Assembly (NCBI GenBank): GCA_037969055.1
Contig: JBBKWR010000229.1
Location: 1 to 11,217, forward strand
Reading direction: 5' to 3'
DNA length: 11,217 nt
DNA from: Pelagihabitans sp037969055
Lineage (GTDB): Bacteria; Bacteroidota; Bacteroidia; Flavobacteriales; Flavobacteriaceae
Made by a program: the position numbers and the translations under genes. The notes beneath the pieces were generated by a model. It was not told where the DNA came from, searched no databases, and saw nothing but the letters and a program-made list of their open reading frames with translations. Shown here piece by piece: positions 6,848 to 11,217 of the stretch; the stretch's first letter is position 1; every line of letters starts with the position of its first letter.

Positions 6848-9304
6848 ATGCAGCATTTTATCAATGTTATCCTGCCCATTCCCTTAGAGAAATTGTTCAC
6901 CTACAAAGTGTCTGTAGAGGAATCAAAATTTTTATGCCCGGGGATGCGGGTGGCGGTTCCATTTGGGAAATCTAAAATTTTTACGGCTATAGTATTTGAA
7001 CTTCATACAACCCCGCCATCGGGATACAAAGCCAAGGAAATTCATCAGGTACTAGACCGGCACCCCATAGTAAATAATATTCAGTTGGCCCATTGGCAAT
7101 GGATTTCTGACTATTATATGTGCACTGTGGGAGAAGTAATGCGAAGTGCCTTGCCCAGTGCATTCTTATTGGAAAGCGAGACATTAATCCTTAAGAACCT
7201 AAAGAACGAGATAGACGACAGTACCCTCCAAGATGATGAATTTTTGGTGATGGAGGCCCTTAGCCATCAATCTGTTTTAAGGGTCCACGAAGTTTCGGCC
7301 ATTATCGAACGAAAAAACATCCTTCCCGTATTAAATCGATTGTTGGAGCTAGGCCTCATTATTTTAAAGGAAGAGGTTTTCGAGCAATACAGGCCTAAAA
7401 TGGTACCCTACGTACAAATGGGTCAAAATTACCGTTCGGAGGAAAAATTGGAGGAACTCCTCCATTCCCTTACTCGCGCCCCCAAACAAAGCCAATTGGT
7501 ACTCGCTTTGTTCCAATTGCAGGCAACCACAAAAAAACCCGTAAAGATTTCGGATTTAATGGATGCGAGCCAGGTTTCCAAAGCCGTCATTAAATCGTTG
7601 GTGGACAAAGGGATTTTGGACACCTATTTTATACAAACCGATCGCATCAATTATGCGGACAACGGGGAAGAATCCGAATTAAAAGACCTCAATGAGCCAC
7701 AAAAATATGCTTTAGATAAAATTGCACAATTATTTAAAGATCAGAAGGTTGCATTGCTACATGGAGTGACCTCGTCGGGCAAGACCGAAGTTTATGTAAA
7801 ACTGATTGAGCAATGCATCGCATCCGGAAAACAAGTCCTTTACCTGCTACCTGAGATTGCCCTTACTACCCAATTGATTTCCCGGCTCCAGGATTATTTC
7901 GGTGGGAAAATAGCGGTATACCATTCCAAATACAACGTACAGGAAAGGGTGGAAGTATGGAACAACGTGCTGTTAAAAAAGGAGAAGGCCCAAATCGTCA
8001 TAGGGGCAAGGTCTTCCTTGTTTTTGCCTTACTCAACTTTAGGACTAATTATAGTTGACGAAGAACATGAAAGTTCTTTTAAACAATTCGACCCCGCACC
8101 CAGGTACCATGCCCGGGATGCGGCCATTGTGTTGGCCAATTTGCATAAGGCCAATATTTTGTTGGGCTCCGCCACCCCCAGTCTCGAATCCTTTAATAAC
8201 GCGAAGATTGGGAAGTATGGCTATGCCAACATCGAAAGTCGGTTCGGCAATGTGCTGATGCCCGACATGGAGTTGGTGGATATTAAGGAGGAGGGCAGAA
8301 AAAGAAGGATGAAAGGCCACTTTTCCGACCGTTTGATAGACGAGATTGGGCAGGCCTTGGGCGCTGGGGAACAAATTATGCTGTTCCAAAACCGAAGAGG
8401 GTACGCCCCGATTGTTGAATGTACTACTTGTGGCCATTCGCCACAATGCCCCAATTGCGATGTGAGTTTAACGTACCATCAATATAAAAAACAGTTGCGA
8501 TGCCACTATTGTGGACATCACACGGCCATGCTCGAAATTTGCCAAGCCTGTGGAACTGCATCATTGGACACCAAGGGCTTCGGAACTGAACAGGTGGAAA
8601 AAGAATTGGAATCACTGTTCCCATCCACAAAAATTGCCCGAATGGATCTTGATACCACCCGGGGCAAGCATGCCTACGAAAAGATTATAACCGCTTTTGA
8701 GCGGCATGAAATGGATATTCTGGTGGGCACACAAATGCTGACCAAAGGGCTTGATTTTAGAAATGTGGGCCTAGTGGGTATCATGAATGCAGACGCCCTT
8801 TTAAACTTCCCAGATTACAGGGCACATGAACGTTGTTTTCAATTATTGACCCAAGTGTCGGGTAGGGCGGGACGAACTAAGAAAAGGGGTAAGGTCATTA
8901 TTCAGACGTATAATCCATATCACCAAATTTTAAAACAGGTTTCCACGGGGGAATACGATGGTATGTTCAAAGATCAATTGTACGAACGGGAACAATTTCA
9001 TTATCCGCCCTTTGTAAAGATCATTAAAATTACCTTTAAGCACAAGGAGTACAATAGATTGAACGAGGCTTCAGATTGGTTTGCAGCAGCGCTAAGGACT
9101 ACATTAGGTGAGGGCATTCTAGGTCCTGAATATCCACCTGTTGGACGTATACGAAATCAATATCTTAAAAATATCATCGTGAAAATTGACTTGAATCGTT
9201 CCTTGTCCAAAACAAAGCAGGGCATCAATCGGATTGAGCGTTCCTTTAATGCCATCTCCCAATATAGGAGTGTAAGGGTCATTTACAATGTGGATCATAT
9301 TTGA
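6848..9304 (+). CDS. priA: Primosomal protein N', replication-restart helicase PriA
   Basis: PriA recognises abandoned replication forks and D-loops, unwinds DNA 3' to 5' and starts primosome loading of the replicative helicase. The 818-residue product is complete: an N-terminal 3'-DNA-end-binding domain (about 1-105), winged-helix region (about 120-270), helicase Walker A GVTSSGKT (306-313), DEEH box (404-407), SAT (441-443), a zinc region with all eight cysteines (525, 528, 534, 537, 552, 555, 565, 568), motif V GTQMLTKGLDF (627-637), motif VI QVSGRAGR (669-676) and a C-terminal domain ending YNVDHI. No key residue is missing. It is longer than E. coli PriA (about 730), mostly through the region between the N-terminal domain and the helicase core. 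It is the last gene of the plus-strand run, starts 12 bases after DUF2147 and is followed by a terminator hairpin. Confidence 0.97.
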   Translation: MQHFINVILPIPLEKLFTYKVSVEESKFLCPGMRVAVPFGKSKIFTAIVFELHTTPPSGYKAKEIHQVLDRHPIVNNIQLAHWQWISDYYMCTVGEVMRSALPSAFLLESETLILKNLKNEIDDSTLQDDEFLVMEALSHQSVLRVHEVSAIIERKNILPVLNRLLELGLIILKEEVFEQYRPKMVPYVQMGQNYRSEEKLEELLHSLTRAPKQSQLVLALFQLQATTKKPVKISDLMDASQVSKAVIKSLVDKGILDTYFIQTDRINYADNGEESELKDLNEPQKYALDKIAQLFKDQKVALLHGVTSSGKTEVYVKLIEQCIASGKQVLYLLPEIALTTQLISRLQDYFGGKIAVYHSKYNVQERVEVWNNVLLKKEKAQIVIGARSSLFLPYSTLGLIIVDEEHESSFKQFDPAPRYHARDAAIVLANLHKANILLGSATPSLESFNNAKIGKYGYANIESRFGNVLMPDMELVDIKEEGRKRRMKGHFSDRLIDEIGQALGAGEQIMLFQNRRGYAPIVECTTCGHSPQCPNCDVSLTYHQYKKQLRCHYCGHHTAMLEICQACGTASLDTKGFGTEQVEKELESLFPSTKIARMDLDTTRGKHAYEKIITAFERHEMDILVGTQMLTKGLDFRNVGLVGIMNADALLNFPDYRAHERCFQLLTQVSGRAGRTKKRGKVIIQTYNPYHQILKQVSTGEYDGMFKDQLYEREQFHYPPFVKIIKITFKHKEYNRLNEASDWFAAALRTTLGEGILGPEYPPVGRIRNQYLKNIIVKIDLNRSLSKTKQGINRIERSFNAISQYRSVRVIYNVDHI

Positions 9305-9328
9305 GGGCACTAATACCAAAGATGGATT

Positions 9329-9371
9329 AAAAAAAACCGCCAATTCCTTGCGGACCCAGCGGTTTGATTTT
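9329..9371 (-). terminator. Intrinsic terminator between convergent priA and response-regulator gene
   Basis: AAACCGC (9334-9340) pairs perfectly with GCGGTTT (9359-9365) around an 18-base loop. Read on the minus strand the stem is followed by a run of eight T (complement of A 9329-9336), a classic intrinsic terminator for the response-regulator gene that ends at 9389. Read on the plus strand it is followed by GATTTTAT, a weaker tail that may still serve priA, so it is probably bidirectional. CCGC at 9337-9340 can alternatively pair with GCGG at 9350-9353. Confidence 0.75.
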
Positions 9372-9388
9372 ATAGTAGTGTAAAAGTC

Positions 9389-10081
9389 TTAGACGTTGCT
9401 CAGTGCTTCGGCCAATTCCGTCTTTTTATTCCTACTCAAAGGTATGGATCTTCCGCCAACCTCAACATTCTTGCTGTTGAACTTCTCGATTTTCTCCAAG
9501 TTTACGATATAAGATTTATGGATCCTTAGAAATTTATCCTCCGGCAATTGACTCTCGAAAGATTTCATTGTTGATAAGATTACAATATTGGCTTCATCGG
9601 TCACCAATTTTATGTAATCGCCAAGCGCTTCGATCCACTTGATATCGCTTAGGATCACTTTTCTTTTCTTAAGGTTACTTTTCACGAAGATATGCTCCTC
9701 ATCTTCATTAACCTTATGCAGCTGTTCAAACTTCGCTACGGCCCGTTTTACAGAGGCATCGAAGCGAGCCATGGTGATTGGCTTGTGCAAATAATCTGTT
9801 ACGTCGTAATCAAAAGCTTTTAGGGCATAATCAGGCTTCCCGGTAATCAATATTACTTGGGGACTGTTTTCAAGAGATTCGAGTAGGTCAAATCCATTGA
9901 TGATCGGCATTTCAACATCAAGAAAAATTAAATCGATTTCATTGTTTTTGATACCGTTTTTGGCTTCTATCGCATTACTGTATTCAGCCACCATAGCAAG
10001 ATTGGGATGGTTGTTCACCAGTTTCGCGACTGCCATTCGTTGCATTGACGAATCGTCTACGATAATACTTCTTAATTTCAT
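9389..10081 (-). CDS. LytTR-family response regulator transcription factor
   Basis: A 230-residue two-domain regulator. The receiver domain (about 1-120) has the acidic pair Asp9/Asp10, phospho-acceptor Asp55 in LIFLDVEMP, Thr80 and Lys100 (LHKP), a complete phosphorylation site. A LytTR DNA-binding domain follows (about 130-228), recognisable by IFVKSNLKKRKV, IKWIEALGDYIKL, FLRIHKSYIVNLEKI and IPLSRNKKTEL. In this family phosphorylation drives dimerisation and binding to repeated short sites, usually at target promoters. No histidine kinase lies in the window, so the partner is elsewhere. The gene is convergent with priA, ends at a strong terminator, and diverges from rpsF across a 234-base region containing a perfect inverted repeat over its own probable promoter, suggesting autoregulation (inference). 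Targets are unknown. The start MKLRSIIVDDSS is the standard receiver N-terminus. Confidence 0.93.
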   Translation of the reverse strand: MKLRSIIVDDSSMQRMAVAKLVNNHPNLAMVAEYSNAIEAKNGIKNNEIDLIFLDVEMPIINGFDLLESLENSPQVILITGKPDYALKAFDYDVTDYLHKPITMARFDASVKRAVAKFEQLHKVNEDEEHIFVKSNLKKRKVILSDIKWIEALGDYIKLVTDEANIVILSTMKSFESQLPEDKFLRIHKSYIVNLEKIEKFNSKNVEVGGRSIPLSRNKKTELAEALSNV

Positions 10082-10113
10082 AAATGGTTTGATTTGTGGG
10101 GTTAAATCATCGA

Positions 10114-10144
10114 CAAATTACTAAAAAAACGCGTTGAAGTACAA
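10114..10144 (-). promoter_or_regulatory. Candidate promoter of the response-regulator gene
   Basis: On the minus strand TTG (10144-10142) is followed after 20 bases by GTAATTTG (10121-10114), which keeps the TTTG half of the Bacteroidetes minus-7 box but not its leading TA. It would give a leader of about 25-30 bases before the ATG at 10081. The upstream TTG lies inside the inverted repeat at 10139-10156. The match is partial, so confidence is low. Confidence 0.35.
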
Positions 10145-10156
10145 CAAAAGTTGTAC
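10139..10156. promoter_or_regulatory. Perfect inverted repeat, candidate operator
   Basis: GTACAAC-AAAA-GTTGTAC: two perfect 7-base arms around four A. It is followed within 25 bases by two further small palindromes, CACATTGTG (10156-10164) and TGTATACA (10173-10180). It covers the minus-35-like TTG of the putative response-regulator promoter, 58 bases upstream of that gene's ATG, a position suited to repression or autoregulation. It is not followed by a T run, so a terminator is unlikely. It does not match the usual LytTR direct-repeat consensus well, so the binding protein is unknown. Confidence 0.5.
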
Positions 10157-10195
10157 ACATTGTGCTAAATCGTGTATACATGGCGATGAACAATA

Positions 10196-10213
10196 GGTTA
10201 AGATTTGGTTAAG
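10196..10213. repeat. Helically phased direct repeat GGTTAAG x2
   Basis: GGTTAAG occurs at 10196-10202 and again at 10207-10213, start to start 11 bases, about one turn of the helix. It lies midway between the two divergent genes, upstream of the rpsF promoter. Such phasing fits tandem binding of a regulator on one DNA face, but the copies are short and chance is not excluded. Confidence 0.4.
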
Positions 10214-10250
10214 TTCAATTTTATGATTATCTCAAGCTATAACGAAGAAT

Positions 10251-10268
10251 TTCACGTTTTCTTGTGAA
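10251..10268. repeat. Short inverted repeat over the rpsF promoter
   Basis: TTCAC (10251-10255) and GTGAA (10264-10268) form an inverted repeat with an 8-base spacer. It surrounds the TTG (10262-10264) of the probable rpsF promoter, so it could be a regulator site. Five-base arms are weak evidence. Confidence 0.3.
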
Positions 10269-10292
10269 TAGTCGTAAATATTCTTATTTTTG
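10262..10292 (+). promoter_or_regulatory. Promoter of the rpsF-rpsR-rplI operon
   Basis: TTG at 10262-10264 is followed after 20 bases by TATTTTTG (10285-10292), a perfect match to the Bacteroidetes minus-7 box TAnnTTTG at the best spacing. Transcription should begin near 10297, leaving a leader of only about 20 AT-rich bases before the rpsF ATG at 10316. There is no Shine-Dalgarno sequence and too little room for a structured S6:S18-binding leader. Confidence 0.7.
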
Positions 10293-10315
10293 CACTCCTA
10301 AAAATAAATTTTAAT

Positions 10316-10654
10316 ATGAACCATTACGAAACTGTTTTCATTTTGAATCCCGTTCTATCTGATGTTCAGATAGAGGAAACAGTTAAGAAATTTGAGGATT
10401 TCTTAATTAAGAATGGAGCCAAAATGGTCTCCAAAGAAAATTGGGGCCTAAAAAAATTGGCATACCCTATTCAACACAAGAAAAGTGGTTTTTACCATTT
10501 GTTCGAATTTGCCGGTCCAGGCGAGGTTGTTGCTCCATACGAGCAGGAATTTAGGCGGGACGAGCGCATCATGCGTTTTTTAACGGTCAAACTAGACAAG
10601 CATGCAGTGGCATGGGCAGAAAAACGAAGAACAAGGTCAAAAGCTAAAGCATAA
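10316..10654 (+). CDS. rpsF: 30S ribosomal protein bS6
   Basis: Ribosomal protein bS6, which binds the central domain of 16S rRNA as a pair with bS18 on the small-subunit platform. The 112-residue product has the family start MNHYETVFILNP, the middle ENWGLKKLAYPI (about 42-53) with KSGFYHLFEF shortly after, and ERIMRFLTVKLDKHAVAWAEKRRTRSK at the end, with a short basic tail. It is first in the ribosomal operon, followed after three bases by rpsR, and has its own strong-looking promoter. The leader is A/T-rich without a Shine-Dalgarno sequence, as usual in Bacteroidetes. In this phylum bS6, bS18 and bS21 are reported to help sequester the anti-Shine-Dalgarno tail of 16S rRNA. Confidence 0.97.
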   Translation: MNHYETVFILNPVLSDVQIEETVKKFEDFLIKNGAKMVSKENWGLKKLAYPIQHKKSGFYHLFEFAGPGEVVAPYEQEFRRDERIMRFLTVKLDKHAVAWAEKRRTRSKAKA

Positions 10655-10657
10655 GGT

Positions 10658-10954
10658 ATGGCAACAATAGAGCAACAAGCAAAAGGAAAGAAGGATGGGG
10701 AAATCAGGTATTTGACCCCATTGAACATTGAGACCAATACCAAAAAGAAATATTGTCGTTTTAAAAAGTCGGGTATCAAGTATATCGATTATAAAGATGC
10801 AGACTTCTTGATGAAATTGGTGAACGAGCAGGGTAAATTACTTCCTAGAAGACTTACCGGAACGTCGTTGAAATATCAGAGAAAAGTAGCACAGGCCGTT
10901 AAAAGGGCCCGTCATTTGGCACTTATGCCCTACGTTGGTGATTTATTAAAATAA
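10658..10954 (+). CDS. rpsR: 30S ribosomal protein bS18
   Basis: Ribosomal protein bS18, partner of bS6 on the 30S platform. The 98-residue product shows the bS18 core: KKYCRFKKSGIKYIDYKD (30-47), then KLLPRRLTGTSLKYQRK (60-76) and VKRARHLALMPY (81-92). The N-terminal ~28 residues are longer than the E. coli protein (75 residues), as is common in this phylum. Only one cysteine is present, so no zinc site. The ATG lies three bases after the rpsF stop; AAGG precedes it, but only one base from the ATG, too close for a functional Shine-Dalgarno, so coupled translation with rpsF is more likely. There is no ssb gene between rpsF and rpsR, unlike in Firmicutes. Confidence 0.97.
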   Translation: MATIEQQAKGKKDGEIRYLTPLNIETNTKKKYCRFKKSGIKYIDYKDADFLMKLVNEQGKLLPRRLTGTSLKYQRKVAQAVKRARHLALMPYVGDLLK

Positions 10955-10959
10955 AAGGA
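10954..10959 (+). promoter_or_regulatory. Shine-Dalgarno sequence of rplI
   Basis: AAAGGA, overlapping the last base of the rpsR stop codon, lies seven bases before the rplI ATG and is complementary to the UCCUUU part of the anti-Shine-Dalgarno tail. It is the only well-placed Shine-Dalgarno I see in the window; the other starts lack one. Confidence 0.5.
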
Positions 10960-10966
10960 ACAAAAC

Positions 10967-11217
10967 ATGGAACTTATATTAAAGCAAGACGTAGAACATT
11001 TGGGTTTTAAGGACGATGTCGTGAAGGTCAAGAACGGATATGGGAGAAATTTCTTGATCCCACGTGGAATGGCCGCTATGGCTACCCCTTCGGCCAAAAA
11101 GGTGTTGGAGGAAAACTTGCGACAACGTGCCCATAAAGAAAAAAAGGTTGTTGATGCGGCCAACAAAACGGCCAATGCCATCAAGGAACTGTCAATTAAA
11201 ATTGGTGCCAAGACCGG
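10967..11217 (+). CDS. rplI: 50S ribosomal protein bL9, 3' end cut off by window
   Basis: Ribosomal protein bL9, which binds domain V of 23S rRNA near the base of the L1 stalk. The first 83 codons are visible and the frame is open at the window end; the full protein is normally about 148 residues. The N-terminal domain starts MELILKQDVEHLGFKDDVVK and carries the bL9 signature glycines and NFL (Gly13, Gly24, Asn28-Leu30, Gly34 in IPRGMA). From about residue 42 the charged connecting helix begins (AKKVLEENLRQRAHKEKK), and the C-terminal domain is outside the window. It lies 12 bases after rpsR, completing the S6-S18-L9 operon, and is preceded by a Shine-Dalgarno sequence, unlike its two neighbours. 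Confidence 0.95.
   Translation, partial: MELILKQDVEHLGFKDDVVKVKNGYGRNFLIPRGMAAMATPSAKKVLEENLRQRAHKEKKVVDAANKTANAIKELSIKIGAKT

Noticed and set aside
8045..8446. Minus-strand open frame of 133 codons inside priA
   Set aside because: It lies wholly opposite the helicase core, has no recognisable domain, and the plus-strand frame carries all PriA motifs.
10139..10156. Reading the palindrome as a canonical LytTR binding site
   Set aside because: LytTR sites are normally two direct 9-base repeats about 12-13 bases apart; AAAGTTGTA matches the consensus only partly, so I report it as an operator for an unknown factor.

Overview
The window looks like chromosomal DNA from a member of the Bacteroidota, most likely Flavobacteriaceae. 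Four things suggest this: moderately low GC; upstream regions that fit the Bacteroidetes promoter pattern (TTG, about 20 bases, TAnnTTTG) rather than sigma-70 boxes; near absence of Shine-Dalgarno sequences; and protein families and gene neighbours (SerB-SerA fusion, RlmH/NadC/YihY/DUF2147/PriA, LytTR regulator, S6-S18-L9) that I associate with this family. This placement is from recognition of families, not from a search.

Layout. (1) 2-1820, plus strand: the 3' part of a cellulase-like glycoside hydrolase, followed one base later by an exported alpha/beta-hydrolase. This is a small, probably extracytoplasmic degradative pair. (2) 1997-3880, plus: one 627-residue protein joining a phosphoserine-phosphatase-like HAD domain to a complete 3-phosphoglycerate dehydrogenase with a C-terminal ACT domain, covering steps 1 and 3 of serine synthesis. 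(3) 3929-4402, minus: rlmH, convergent with the serine gene, with a promoter so close to its ATG that its mRNA may be leaderless. (4) 4576-9304, plus: a tight run nadC, yihY, DUF2147, priA (gaps 0, overlap, 12 bases), probably one operon mixing NAD synthesis, a membrane protein, an exported protein and replication restart. (5) 9329-9371: hairpin terminator between convergent units. (6) 9389-10081, minus: a LytTR response regulator without a kinase in view. (7) 10082-10315: a 234-base divergent control region with candidate promoters for both sides, a perfect 7+7 inverted repeat over the regulator's promoter, a helically phased direct repeat, and a short inverted repeat over the rpsF promoter. 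(8) 10316-11217, plus: rpsF, rpsR and the start of rplI, the small ribosomal S6-S18-L9 operon.

Most of the window is conserved housekeeping content. I see no CRISPR array, tRNA, rRNA, insertion sequence or phage gene, and no clear undescribed multi-gene system. The observations most worth checking are the SerB-SerA fusion, the palindrome over the response-regulator promoter, and the possible leaderless rlmH transcript. No stretch without a gene exceeds 300 bases.
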